Part shown: one piece after another, positions 17,737-26,165 of the stretch
How positions within the stretch are numbered: the first letter of the stretch is position 1
Layout: each line of letters opens with the position of its first letter
Origin: Paraburkholderia panacisoli
GTDB lineage: Bacteria; Pseudomonadota; Gammaproteobacteria; Burkholderiales; Burkholderiaceae
Assembly: GCF_008369935.1 (NCBI RefSeq)
Contig: NZ_VTUZ01000062.1
Coordinates: 1-43,896 of the forward strand
Length of the DNA: 43,896 nt
Direction: 5' to 3'
The notes under the pieces: generated by a model
Told to the model about the DNA's origin: nothing
Database searches by the model: none
Seen by the model: the letters and a program-made list of their open reading frames with translations, nothing else
Program-made: the position numbers and the translations under genes

Positions 17737-17787
17737 ATCCCGTGAGAACGTCAACTTCAGGAACGCGAATATCGACTCGCATGATTG
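17737..17787. repeat. 51-bp direct repeat, copy 2
   Basis: Second copy of the sequence at 16732-16782 (46/51 identical). Here the minus-strand frame MRVDIRVPEVDVLTGF ends 14 codons later, so this copy is probably a remnant. The surrounding 17684-18010 holds no recognised gene. Confidence 0.65.
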
Positions 17788-18010
17788 ACCATTGTTGCTG
17801 GCCATAGCGTTGACACCGGCTCGCACATCCCAGCAGAGCACCCAGCACGTGTCTTGTCCCGGGCGCTTCGCAAGCCCGCCGCCAACGTCGGCGGGCCGCA
17901 CTCCGCTCCTGTCGAGCAGCACAGCAACGGGCGGCCTGCCGGGGCTCTGTTTCAGGGGTAGTGGTGCAATCTCGGTAGACGAGTGAGAAATCGCCCATAT
18001 TTCGGATACC

Positions 18011-18462
18011 TCAACGAGCTGAAAGAACCGCCATCCACATCGAGGGCGAAGCGGTGTCCTTGAGGTGCATGCTGGTGAGATCGAACTGGCCTTTGCGAAT
18101 GCGATGCATCAGTTCGATGCCGGGGAGGGTAACGGCGGCGCTGCGGATCCGCTTGAACCCGAGCATCGCGTTCACCCGCGATTTGATGTGGCGGTGATCC
18201 TGCTCAATCAGGTTATTCAGGTACCTCGAGGATCGCAATTTTGTTCGCCTGGGTAGCGACTCGTCGGTCTTCATTTCGCGGACCGCCCGATGAGATGCCG
18301 CGTGGTCCAGCGTGATCGTTTCAGGAGCGCGTCCCTGAGTTCTGATTGCCTTCGTGAAGAACGCCTTTGCTGCTGCCACGTCGCGCCTGGCGCTGAGGCG
18401 AAAATCGATCGTCTTTCCCGCCCGGTCAACGGCGCGGTAGAGATAGGCCCATTTGCCGCGAA
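18011..18462 (-). pseudogene. IS6-family transposase, 3' remnant
   Basis: Encodes about 150 residues of the C-terminal part of an IS6/IS26-type DDE transposase. It reads RGKWAYLYRAVDRAGKTIDF, then TLDHAASHRAVREMK around the second catalytic aspartate, then NNLIEQDHRHIKSRVNAMLG with the catalytic glutamate, and ends GIELMHRIRKGQF. The N-terminal third with the first catalytic aspartate is missing, and the sequence breaks abruptly at about 18462 against unrelated DNA. The element is therefore dead and probably removed the 5' part of the neighbouring gene at 18466-18660. Confidence 0.88.
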
Positions 18463-18465
18463 TCT

Positions 18466-18660
18466 ATGCAGCAAAGGCGCGATACCGACCGGAGATCGAA
18501 AAATGCTTTCATTGGATTCGTTATTGTCGTCGTTGAATTGGGCGCAAATCCCTTTCTGCAGCGCAGCTTCGACGAAAAGTATGTCTCGACAGCCTATCCG
18601 ATCTACGCGACCGGGGCGCCGGGCCGCTCGGCGATGTTGATGCTCAACTTCTATCAGTAA
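18466..18660 (+). pseudogene. 3' remnant of an unidentified (possibly outer-membrane) protein gene
   Basis: An open end of about 55 codons reads GANPFLQRSFDEKYVSTAYP, then IYATGAPGRSAMLMLNFYQ and a stop. The pattern of a short turn, an aromatic-rich strand and an aromatic C-terminus resembles the last strands of an outer-membrane receptor or porin, but I cannot name it. It starts directly at the IS6 truncation point and is followed by a terminator-like hairpin at 18706-18740, supporting a truncated real gene. Confidence 0.5.
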
Positions 18661-18705
18661 GCGTGAGCATCCGGCTTCTTCAAAGCTGATCCACAGCCGC
18701 TAAAT

Positions 18706-18743
18706 AAAGCGCTCGTGAGTAATGCCACCGCGAGCGCTTTCAC
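18706..18743 (+). terminator. Hairpin after the truncated gene
   Basis: AAAGCGCTCG (18706-18715) pairs with CGAGCGCTTT (18731-18740) over a 15-base loop. There are T residues on one side and A residues on the other, so it could stop transcription from both directions, including the secreted-protein gene at 18789-19211. Confidence 0.65.
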
Positions 18744-18788
18744 GATGACCGTTGCCCCAAACGGTGCACCTGGCTAAGGTTGCGGCAA

Positions 18789-19211
18789 CTACGCGGACTT
18801 ACCGCTGATCTTGTCCATCGTCGCGATCAGCTCTGCTAGTGACTGCTTGCAGTCGCTCGCGTTCGGACTGCTGGCGCGCAATGCGCTCAGCGCTCGGTCG
18901 ATCGCCTTGTCGACGGTGTGCCAGTCCGCTGCGGCACGAGGCTTCAGCGATGGCTCGGCGTCATCCCAGGCAACCTCCAGATCCTTGACCCGGGTCTTGC
19001 CGGCAGCGAGATCGCCGCGATTGACCAGTGCAGCTGTATCGGCTGCAATCTTGCGAAACGACGACAGATCGCCGAGTTTCGACGCGTTGCTGGGTTGGGC
19101 AGCCTCAGCCGACGGAAAACCGGTGCTGCCCGACTGATGGTTCCCAAAGCTGATTGCGGAAATGGCGATAAAGGAAGCGATGACAGCTTTGCTCAGGGTG
19201 CGTTGATTCAT
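18789..19211 (-). CDS. Secreted hypothetical protein
   Basis: A 140-residue exported protein. It has an N-terminal signal segment (KAVIASFIAISAISFG) with likely cleavage near AEA|AQP, then a helical soluble domain with SKLGDLSSFRKIAADTAALV, VKDLEVAWDDAEPSLKPRAA and VDKAIDRALSALRAS. I have seen such small periplasmic helical proteins beside DUF347/COG4705 membrane proteins in Burkholderia. Here it follows one at 19284-20096 on the same strand after 72 bp, so a shared transcript is likely. The function is unknown. Confidence 0.75.
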   Translation of the reverse strand: MNQRTLSKAVIASFIAISAISFGNHQSGSTGFPSAEAAQPSNASKLGDLSSFRKIAADTAALVNRGDLAAGKTRVKDLEVAWDDAEPSLKPRAAADWHTVDKAIDRALSALRASSPNASDCKQSLAELIATMDKISGKSA

Positions 19212-19283
19212 GATTGTTCTCGTCAGTTTGATCCGGTTTTCGATGCAAAGAGGACAACGTGCACTGCGTTGGAAACCAAAAAC

Positions 19284-20096
19284 TCAATGTTCACTTGAAG
19301 TAGTTGCGCGCACGGCCCGCTGTTCCGCAGCAGTCGCAAAGACCACCATCACGACGATCGCAGTCAGGAACAGCAAGCTTGTATTGATCGTGCCGAGTCC
19401 CAAACCGCCGTACGTGCGCGACTGCGAAAGCAGGTCGCCGAACGAAGCGCCCAATGGCCGCGTCAGAATGTAGGCAAGCCAGAAAGTCAGTACCGGATTT
19501 CCACCTACGCAATAGATCGCGCTCACCAATGCGATTAGCGCGCCGAATGCCACGACGCCGATCATGAAGCCGAGCCCCAACGCTTCTGTCGCGAGATCGC
19601 CTGCCGCAGTGCCCAGCGCGAATGTGAACAACACGGCAGCCCAGTAGAAAAGCTCCCGCCGCGTCGTGTAGATGGTGTGAATCGACAGCGTCCGTTCACT
19701 GCGATACCAGAGCGCGAACACCACTGCCAGCGCGAGGGCAAACACGATCGTGCTGAAATAAAGACTGACGCCGAGCTTGTCAGTCAGTGCGTCGGTAATC
19801 TGCGTACCGACCACACTGACGAGCACCACGGTCAGCCAGTAAATCCACGGCACGTACTTACGCATGCGAAGCTGCACGGCCAATGCGGCGATCAGCAACG
19901 CGAGCATCATCCCGCCGGTGAACGCGGTACCGAGCCCCACGTGCACGGCCAGATAGTCCGCGCCGGTTTCGCCGACGGTGGTCGCCAAGATCTTGATAGC
20001 CCAGAAGCCAAGTGTTGCCTCGGGCACTTTGTTGCGCATCTCGGCAACGCGATAAGTCGAGGTCTCTAGCAAGCCGGTTCTCCCATCAGTGAGCAT
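19284..20096 (-). CDS. DUF347/COG4705 membrane protein, copy 1
   Basis: A 270-residue polytopic inner-membrane protein of the DUF347 repeat family. Four internal repeats each carry a LGT.xGD-like turn: VPEATLGFWAIKILATTVGE, VVGTQITDALTDKLGVSLYF, FTFALGTAAGDLATEALGLG and LTRPLGASFGDLLSQSR. About eight membrane segments are seen. The second copy of the family is at 37163-37921. The true start may be the ATG at 20039, since the second copy begins shortly before TKVPEVTLGFW. The function of the family is unknown. A small secreted protein follows, and tandem 11-bp-spaced boxes lie upstream. Confidence 0.85.
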   Translation of the reverse strand: MLTDGRTGLLETSTYRVAEMRNKVPEATLGFWAIKILATTVGETGADYLAVHVGLGTAFTGGMMLALLIAALAVQLRMRKYVPWIYWLTVVLVSVVGTQITDALTDKLGVSLYFSTIVFALALAVVFALWYRSERTLSIHTIYTTRRELFYWAAVLFTFALGTAAGDLATEALGLGFMIGVVAFGALIALVSAIYCVGGNPVLTFWLAYILTRPLGASFGDLLSQSRTYGGLGLGTINTSLLFLTAIVVMVVFATAAEQRAVRATTSSEH

Positions 20097-20162
20097 TGAT
20101 TTCGACGTTGCGAGCGGGCTAACCCGCGCTCATTCAATGCGTCGAATAGTGCAATGGCTGAC

Positions 20163-20179
20163 CTTATGAAAACCTTACG
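20163..20179. promoter_or_regulatory. Candidate response-regulator direct repeat near DUF347 gene
   Basis: CTTATG and CTTACG begin 11 bp apart (20163 and 20174). Direct repeats one helical turn apart of CTTAAG-like half-sites are the known binding pattern of PmrA-type OmpR-family regulators. The site is about 70 bp upstream of the DUF347 start on the minus strand. Confidence 0.35.
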
Positions 20180-20235
20180 GAACATGCCGGTGAATCCGCC
20201 GAATTGCAGCGGTGAAATGGGTGGCTGAGAGTCGT

Positions 20236-20263
20236 CTTGAGCGAGCCTTAAGAGATGCTGAAG
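20236..20263. promoter_or_regulatory. Triple 11-bp-spaced CTTAAG-like box
   Basis: CTTGAG, CTTAAG and CTGAAG begin at 20236, 20247 and 20258, exactly 11 bp apart. Three half-sites on one face of the helix are typical of an OmpR/PhoB-family operator. It lies between the minus-strand DUF347 gene and a short plus-strand frame at 20360. Confidence 0.45.
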
Positions 20264-20359
20264 GACTTCGAAAACATAAAACGTATATTGCTCAAGCACT
20301 TCACATCGAGGCCGATAGACAGAACGCAGTACAAACGTGTTTTTCTACAGGAGAAAAGG

Positions 20360-20604
20360 ATGTCCATTCAGGCAATTGGTCAAAGCACCGCACATGCATC
20401 GCCAGTTAGTTCCCGCTCAACATCGTAATCGTCCGTCTGGTCGGTGAGCTTTTGCGGGATGGTAAAGCCGCGGCGAACGCGGCGGGACTGAGTGGGCCGT
20501 CAAAGTTTCTGCTCAACAACCGATCGGGTTTTCCGACCGGGCTCCATCGCGTATACAGGCTCGCGCCGGGGGCTAAACGCGATATGGTGATCACTCGCGG
20601 GTGA
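20360..20604 (+). pseudogene. Decayed small gene
   Basis: A good ribosome site (ggagaaaagg) precedes ATG 20360, giving the 22-residue peptide MSIQAIGQSTAHASPVSSRS plus TS. After its stop, a second frame reads FPLNIVIVRLVGELLRDGKA, then AANAAGLSGPSKFLLNNRSG, with no stop until 20604. The two parts look like one frameshifted gene or a fusion scar. I do not recognise the product. Confidence 0.4.
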
Positions 20605-20750
20605 ACGGCCTCCCTCTGTCGACCGAGCCCAAAAGCCGCCGCAGCTTGTACTTTCGAGTGGGGCGGCTACCAGCCGTGCCGATTTCGTGATCGCGAGCGT
20701 GACGGCATTGGCATCGCTTACCGGACGCCGCTTCAGCACGCGCGCATCGG

Positions 20751-21056
20751 TCAGTCTTCGTCCCATCCACGACGCTCGCGCCGTTCGCGTTCGTGCTCAT
20801 GATGGCGCCATTGCCGTTCACGCCACTCCTGCCGCTCATGCCAGTCGCGCTCGCGCCAGTCATCGGCGTAGCCATAGGCGGCTACCGGCGCAGGCGCATA
20901 GACGATTGGTGGCGGTGCCTCATAGACTGGCTGCGCCGGTACGAACACCGGTCCCGGAATACCGATCCCGATGCCCACATCCACGTGAGCGGATGCCATT
21001 GAGGAAGCCACCAATATCGCACCGCCCACAATCACTGACATTAAATTCTTGTGCAT
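20751..21056 (-). CDS. Small secreted basic/acidic repeat protein
   Basis: A 101-residue exported protein. A signal peptide (MSVIVGGAILVASSMASA) is followed by HVDVGIGIGIPGPVFVPAQP, a PP- and YAPAPV-rich linker, and a C-terminal region dense in W, R, E and H (WRERDWHERQEWRERQWRHH). Such short periplasmic proteins are common in Burkholderia and have no assigned function. The tail composition suggests a charged, possibly metal- or polyanion-binding surface, which is inference only. Confidence 0.78.
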   Translation of the reverse strand: MHKNLMSVIVGGAILVASSMASAHVDVGIGIGIPGPVFVPAQPVYEAPPPIVYAPAPVAAYGYADDWRERDWHERQEWRERQWRHHEHERERRERRGWDED

Positions 21057-21282
21057 GACTTTCTTGTCGCCCCTATGAGAGGCGACGACAGTGGAGATGG
21101 AAAGCAGTGTAGGTAGGACTGTAGGATGCAGGTGAAAGAGGGTTGCGATTTCGGTAACACGGCGTAACGATGCGCGGCCTTAAGGTTGCCATAATGATTG
21201 CCGTGCACGATCCGCCGGTTCGGACCGTCGGCTTTCGTCCATTGCGCGCACTGTGCGGCGCCGCTGTCCGCGATCATGGGCG

Positions 21283-21325
21283 GATTCAACCGGTGGATGC
21301 AATAGTTTGCTGGAATCGTTCGGCC
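21283..21325 (-). mobile_element. IS30-family terminal scar
   Basis: About 40 bp match the 3' end of the IS30 transposase at 38209-38255, including the codons for QQTIASTG and the stop. The rest of the IS is absent. It directly abuts the IS3 remnant at 21326, so one element cut another. Confidence 0.75.
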
Positions 21326-21493
21326 TCGAACGCACATAGCCGGCCCGCACATCATGACATTGTTCGTATTCGCGATACCAGGATTTAAGAGAGTTCTTTG
21401 TCGGGTACCCCAGCCGTCGAATCGTCGCTGCTAAGCGCTTTCCCAGTTTTATGTAGAGCTCAACCGCTCGATGCGGTCTTCGTACGAGTACAT
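21326..21493 (-). pseudogene. IS3-family orfA remnant (frameshifted)
   Basis: The start MYSYEDRI (from 21493) continues after a frameshift as RAVELYIKLGKRLAATIRRL, GYPTKNSLKSWYREYEQ. This matches the N-terminal helix-turn-helix of an IS3-family OrfA (IS150-like, MYSYEDR type). It ends at the IS30 scar. It is a different IS3 subtype from the element at 38887-43486. Confidence 0.8.
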
Positions 21494-21536
21494 GGACTAC
21501 CTCCAGGTGGTAATCCAAGTTTTTCGCCGCACCCCC

Positions 21537-21565
21537 GCTGTATCAACTTGAGATTGCGTTTGACA
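21537..21565. mobile_element. 29-bp IS21-type terminus scar
   Basis: A 29-bp sequence identical, in inverted orientation, to 38857-38885, where it forms the end of an IS21-family remnant. Its outer end TGTCAAACGC abuts the broken solute-binding gene at 21566. This is therefore an insertion scar left after the rest of the IS was lost. Confidence 0.7.
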
Positions 21566-21729
21566 ACATCTGAGTCGACGGCCGCATTTGAGCGAATCGG
21601 CGAATCGTCTCGAACGAGGTAGAAACCTTCAATCAAAACATATGGTTCAGTGAACACAATGTTGGCGGCCCGTAGCGGGTCCACAGCAAAGAAGCCAATG
21701 TCAGCACGCTCTTCGCTGACAGCCTCGAC
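21566..21729 (-). pseudogene. Family 3 solute-binding protein fragment
   Basis: Encodes about 50 residues, EAVSEERADIGFFAVDPLRA then FTEPYVLIEGFYLVRDDSPI. This matches the central part of periplasmic amino-acid-type binding proteins (SBP family 3). Both ends are missing: the 5' end joins a kinase fragment and the 3' end is cut by the IS21 terminus. Confidence 0.75.
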
Positions 21730-21737
21730 GGAGGGCG

Positions 21738-21872
21738 AACAGATCGAACACGCGTGGCAGCATTGCAGGATCGATTCCGATGCCGTGATCAGTAACAGCG
21801 ATGTTGACCTCACTGTCAGTGTTCGTCACCGTGATAGCACTCGTATCTGGCCGCGATGTGTAACGCGCGGCT
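21738..21872 (-). pseudogene. Sensor histidine kinase ATPase-domain fragment
   Basis: Reads ARYTSRPDTSAITVTNTDSE then VNIAVTDHGIGIDPAMLPRV FDLF, the G1 box region (DxGxGI) of a HATPase_c domain. Only about 45 codons remain. The upstream edge touches the end of the alpha-oxoamine synthase gene and the downstream edge joins the solute-binding fragment out of frame. Confidence 0.75.
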
Positions 21873-23115
21873 ACGACACCGCCTTTGCACCGATACTTTC
21901 CATTACCCCGATAGCATGATCGATTTGCGTCTTGGTATGGGCGGCATTCATCATGAAACGCAGTCGTGCTTGTCCGAGTGGCACGGCCGGAAACTGGACT
22001 GAGTCGACGTGGACACCTTCTTCACGCAGTACGTTGACGTAACGTACGCACAGTTCCGTGTCGCCGATCAGCACGGGAACGATTGCCGTCTCGGTCGACA
22101 GTAACTGGTATCCGAGCGGTCGTATGCGCTCGATGAAATAGCGCTGGTTGTCCCACAGTTTTTGCCGCCGTTGCGGCTCTTCGGCCATCAGGTCGAGCGC
22201 AGCCAGTAGGGCGCTAGCCTGGTCCGGCGGCGGCGGGCAGGTAAAACCATAGGCGGAACTGGCAAGCCGGATCACGTCAGCCATATCGCGATCGACTGCC
22301 ACAAACCCGCCAATGGCGCCAAATGCCTTGCTCAACGTGCCCATCTGGATGATATGGGGGCTGTAGCAACTGAAATGTTCCGAGGTGCCGCCGCCATGCT
22401 CGCCTAGCACGCCGGTAGCATGCGCATCATCGATATAGAGGATGGCGCCATAGCGCTCGGCCAGCGCCACCAAGTCCGGCAAGGGGGTAATCGTCCCTTC
22501 CATGCTGAACACGCCGTCGCTGACGATGATTGGTGTGGTGCCGTCCCCCGTCTGCAGGAGCGACTCCAGATGATTCATGTCGCAGTGTCGATAGGTGCGG
22601 CGCAGTGCGCCGGACATCTGGATGCCTTCCCGAATGCTGATGTGATTGAACTCATCCGAGTAGTAAGCATATTTGCGGCGAGTCTTGGGGCGGTAGCCGT
22701 GTAAGCGCGCCAGCGTAGCGGCTTTGACCAGCGTCGAGAGCACGCCGAGATTGGTCATGTAGCCCGTCACGAACAGCACTGCGTCGCTTTTGTGCTTGAG
22801 TGCACCCAGGCGTGCCTCCAGTTCGCGATAGACCTCTAGATCGCCGCCCAGAAGGCGCGACTCGCAGTTACCGACGCCATAGCGATCCAGCCCCTGCTTG
22901 GCGGCAGTCACCAACCGTGGATGATTCGCCAGTGCCAGATAATTGTTCGAACTGAACGAAACGAATTGACGCCCATTCGACATGAAGGTGGGATCCGGCA
23001 GTGTCGCGTGAACGTCAGATATGTGGTGAATAGTGTGGCTTTCCAGCCATTGGGCGATTTCGCCTAAGTCATGCATTATGGTGTTTTCCGTTTTGTCCCG
23101 GAATGCGTCGAACAA
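21871..23115 (-). CDS. Alpha-oxoamine synthase family PLP enzyme
   Basis: A fold-type I PLP enzyme of the family that condenses an amino acid with an acyl-CoA (BioF, Kbl, serine palmitoyltransferase, CqsA/LqsA). SFSSNNYLALANHP is near residue 53, the cofactor aspartate motif YIDDAHATGVLGEHG near 231, and the PLP lysine in MGTLSKAFGAIGG near 257. An extra loop (LVKAATLARLHGYRPKTRRK) follows the GYMTNLG segment and is absent from typical BioF. The full frame starts with TTG (MFDAFRDKTENTI), and an ATG at 23073 is an alternative. No biotin, glycine cleavage or sphingolipid gene is nearby, so the substrate is unknown. Confidence 0.85.
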   Translation of the reverse strand: MFDAFRDKTENTIMHDLGEIAQWLESHTIHHISDVHATLPDPTFMSNGRQFVSFSSNNYLALANHPRLVTAAKQGLDRYGVGNCESRLLGGDLEVYRELEARLGALKHKSDAVLFVTGYMTNLGVLSTLVKAATLARLHGYRPKTRRKYAYYSDEFNHISIREGIQMSGALRRTYRHCDMNHLESLLQTGDGTTPIIVSDGVFSMEGTITPLPDLVALAERYGAILYIDDAHATGVLGEHGGGTSEHFSCYSPHIIQMGTLSKAFGAIGGFVAVDRDMADVIRLASSAYGFTCPPPPDQASALLAALDLMAEEPQRRQKLWDNQRYFIERIRPLGYQLLSTETAIVPVLIGDTELCVRYVNVLREEGVHVDSVQFPAVPLGQARLRFMMNAAHTKTQIDHAIGVMESIGAKAVS

Positions 23116-23842
23116 CTCCCGATTGTCAATCTGGTTCCACGGGGTCGCGGATCAGGTCGGATAATGACGCTGGATCCTCATGGCTCCATAGCCGGTTGTC
23201 TAAAACCGTTCGTGCCCGCCGCTACAATTCGTCATCCTTTGCCCTCTGACGGCCTAAGTCGATCTGCGGATCGCAGAGATCCGTTTGCTGTCGATCAACT
23301 GAACGTCTGATCTGCCACAAGGTCCCGACGCCCGCCGTGCCCCCTAATTCGGAGTTCGATGCGGTCTACCCCACGCGGTGCTCGGCTAAGAGTCAGCGCT
23401 TCTACTGTAACTAGTGGGCTTTGCAACTTCATGCCCCGCCCCGGTCAAAAAGCCCCGGCGATTGACTGGCTGAGGCTCGTCGACGCTGTCCAGGCCAACC
23501 CGCCGCTGTGGGTGCCACCGTTTGATTGGACTGATGAAGCGCGCGCCAGCGACTCCTGAACCGACAAGCGGAAAAGAGCCCCGGGTGGGCGGTAAAACCG
23601 GCGGATTCTAGCGACGTCACCTTAAGGAAACCTGATGCTTGGCAGGGGCGGTCGGGATGCTTCCCTTCCGCTGTCGTTTCGTTATGGCCTGCAACGCAAC
23701 GTCCAACAACACCAAGAAGCGGGGCAGCCGAGGTCTTTCGATTGAATCCGTGGAGCAGTTTGCGCCTTAGCACGCAATGTCTCAGGCTGGTTTGCTATTC
23801 CTCCCAAACACCATTAGCCAACGCTCATCACTGGGAACCCAC
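23116..23842. other. Intergenic region without a recognised gene
   Basis: No convincing gene is seen. A CTTAAG-N5-CTGATG direct repeat with 11-bp spacing lies at 23621-23637. A short plus-strand frame (23359-23559) shows no family and is not called. Confidence 0.4.
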
Positions 23843-24138
23843 ATGCGCCTGTTAAATCGTCTGGCTGTTTCGATGGTTTTGCCGCTGGCCTCCTGCGCGA
23901 TCGGATCATCAAGCTCAAGCGATCTGGGCTTCGGTGCGTCGCCCGCCATACCGGATCCAGAATCGCCGTTGATTCCAATGGTCAACATCGCGCCCGTTCA
24001 GGCGCACTCTGCCTTCTGCCCACCGCTCCCCCCGGTTTTGCCGTCACCGAGTTTGCCAGTGGTCTCGCGCAGCCGCGCTGGCTTTACACGTTGCCCAACG
24101 GTGACGTACTGGTGGCGGAAAGCGACGCCCGTGCCGCC
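23843..24138 (+). pseudogene. Sorbosone/PQQ-type sugar dehydrogenase, 5' remnant
   Basis: A lipoprotein-type signal, MRLLNRLAVSMVLPLASC, leads into SSSSDLGFGASPAIPDPESP. After a frameshift near 24020 the sequence reads TAPPGFAVTEFASGLAQPRW then LYTLPNGDVLVAESDA. This is the first blade of the L-sorbosone dehydrogenase / glucose dehydrogenase beta-propeller family. The remaining ~300 residues are absent, so the gene is broken twice. It would have been a periplasmic PQQ-dependent enzyme. Confidence 0.75.
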
Positions 24139-24734
24139 CATAATGGCTGTACGGAAATCCATAGAAGGCTCCATCTTTCACAGCGACGCCTCGCAGCGTA
24201 AAGCCGAAACGTGATTCGACAGGAGGCGCGCCATTACTTGGGACGACATTTCCACATGCGGCGCCGCCTATTGGGACTCTTGTCTAGCCGCAGTCAGTTT
24301 GCGGAAGTTGATCGGAACAAGTGCTCCGGTCAACCGCTCCGTCGCCGAAATTTGGAGAGGCCCCGTTCCCGAAACCCAATTCACTGTCTCTTCGTGGCCG
24401 ATTTTCGTCGGATGGTGCCCCCGGTCCGGGGCTGCGTAGATGTCGGTTAATGCTCTGAGAGGGAATTTTCGTGTGCTATAGATTTGCTACAGCATCGGTA
24501 GCAATCCATATTTGACAGGCCTCTCGCTTGTCATTCCACCCTCTGAACTATCGTCGCCCGAAAAAATTCCGGCAAAGCGACTTCGAAGGACGCCATTCGG
24601 CCCCGAAAAGACTGGGTCCTCTCGATATTCGGGAATTTCGTGCGCGAATCGACGGCTGCTCTTCAAAGCGCTGCTGCGATGATGGATTGCCGGTCAGCGA
24701 AGCGAAGTGACCGCCTACGACACCTGGCATTAAA
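24139..24734. other. Intergenic region without a recognised gene
   Basis: Short open frames on both strands show no family resemblance. This is probably eroded DNA between the sorbosone dehydrogenase remnant and the FkbM gene. Confidence 0.4.
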
Positions 24735-25544
24735 TCACACTGGCCGAATCGTATTGGAAATCGAAAAAACGTTCTCGCCGGCGTATACGAAGTCACGCTG
24801 CATTTCGACATGCCACTTCAAGAAATTCCGACTGTTCGATTCCCCTGGAAGCATCCAATCATGCAGTTCAATGATCACCAGCGGAAATCTGTTTAATTCT
24901 TCGGAGTGGCGCGAAAAGAGGTCCGACTCTGCACCCTCGATGTCAATCTTCAGGATGAATGGCGTTCCGCTAGATTTCGCCATGACCTGTTCCAGCGTCA
25001 TCGCTTCGACGGCGTACGAGTGCTCGGTGGGCTGCTCAGCCGTATGATATCCGCAGGCGCCTAGTGCCGGATCGACGTCCAGATAAAGCGTACCACTGGT
25101 CGCTGCAATGGCGGCGTTCAGCGGCACTACAGAGGGGAACGACATCGAGTTACTCTTGAGGAGTTCGTAGTTCGATACGTCCGGCTCAATAGCTAGAATC
25201 TTCGCTTTCGGATACGTGAGCGCAAACCAAACCGCACTGGCCCCGATGTTGGCCCCAGCGTCGACGATAATCGGATCCGGACAGGCCCGGTAAAAGTCGA
25301 CTATCTCTTGCGCCCGGTGAAGATGGTCTGTTGCATAGACTCGTCGAAAAAAAATCTCCTTGCACACCGTTCGGTCCGCTACTGAAGACCGGAAATTGAA
25401 GCGCCTTCCACCGGGAAGCTTCAACCCGTGCAGACCGTATCGAACGGCTCCCCAAGCATCGAGAGACCGATTTTTGGGTCGCAGCAATCGCACGAGCCCT
25501 GGGGGCAACATGTCCTTCAAGGTGGATCTTACGAGGTCGTGCAT
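24735..25544 (-). CDS. FkbM-family methyltransferase
   Basis: A SAM-dependent methyltransferase of about 269 residues from MHDLVRSTLKDMLPPGL. Motif I is PIIVDAGANIGASAVWFALT near residue 92, followed by ILAIEPDVSNYELLK. The FkbM signature ILKIDIEGAESDLF appears near 200 and IIELHDWMLPGE near 226. Family members methylate hydroxyl groups of sugars, polyketides or glycans. This one stands alone, with remnants on both sides, so its acceptor is unknown. A longer frame to 25601 exists but lacks a family match. The gene appears intact and is transcribed from the minus strand. Confidence 0.88.
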   Translation of the reverse strand: MHDLVRSTLKDMLPPGLVRLLRPKNRSLDAWGAVRYGLHGLKLPGGRRFNFRSSVADRTVCKEIFFRRVYATDHLHRAQEIVDFYRACPDPIIVDAGANIGASAVWFALTYPKAKILAIEPDVSNYELLKSNSMSFPSVVPLNAAIAATSGTLYLDVDPALGACGYHTAEQPTEHSYAVEAMTLEQVMAKSSGTPFILKIDIEGAESDLFSRHSEELNRFPLVIIELHDWMLPGESNSRNFLKWHVEMQRDFVYAGENVFSISNTIRPV

Positions 25545-25859
25545 ATTGGTTCTCCGCGTGATCGTCGTTGCTGCATTGACGGGAATCTGCCCGACACTCA
25601 AAAGGCATGCACCACTGCTAGGCTAGTCTAATGGATTTCAGCAATTCACCTCGGGCCTCTCCCTATTTCCGACATATCCGCCAACCTTGTTTGTTTCAAA
25701 GTCTAAGCTGCGGCGGACGAGGCCGATTACGTGCATCGGGCGATTGCCCGCTCCTGGCCGACAGTCGCCAGGTATGGCGTTAGCCGGAATCAAGCTCGCT
25801 TGCGCAAGGCGAGCCGAGTCCAAGTGACGCCCCTGTTGCGATTGCCCCTGAGCCGACCT

Positions 25860-26165
25860 GGTCAAGATGCATCCAGACTGCAGTAATCACGACAACACGG
25901 AAAGTCGTCGCCCTTGCCCGCACCGCTTTAAGGTCTGGAAGACTGTCGTCGAGTCGCCTGACGTGGGAATTCGGATAGCAGCGTTTCGCGTCAACTCGCA
26001 GTTCTCCAACGGGCTCCACGGCTAACACCGAGTACCCCATCGCTGCCAACGCTCCAGCATCACGGCCCGATCCGCCATCCAGGTCCAGGATGGGTGATGG
26101 CGTGGGCCGGGAGGAGACGTAGCACCGGCCGGTGAAGGTCGGCGAACGAGATTTTGCGCCCTTGG
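25860..26165 (-). pseudogene. SAM-dependent methyltransferase remnant
   Basis: Reads ADLHRPVLRLLPAH in one frame and, after a shift, PILDLDGGSGRDAGALAAMG, YSVLAVEPVGELR and VVVITAVWMHLDQ in another. This is motif I and the following strands of a class I methyltransferase. Both ends are missing and at least one frameshift is present. The rest of 25545-26577 shows nothing else recognisable. Confidence 0.7.
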
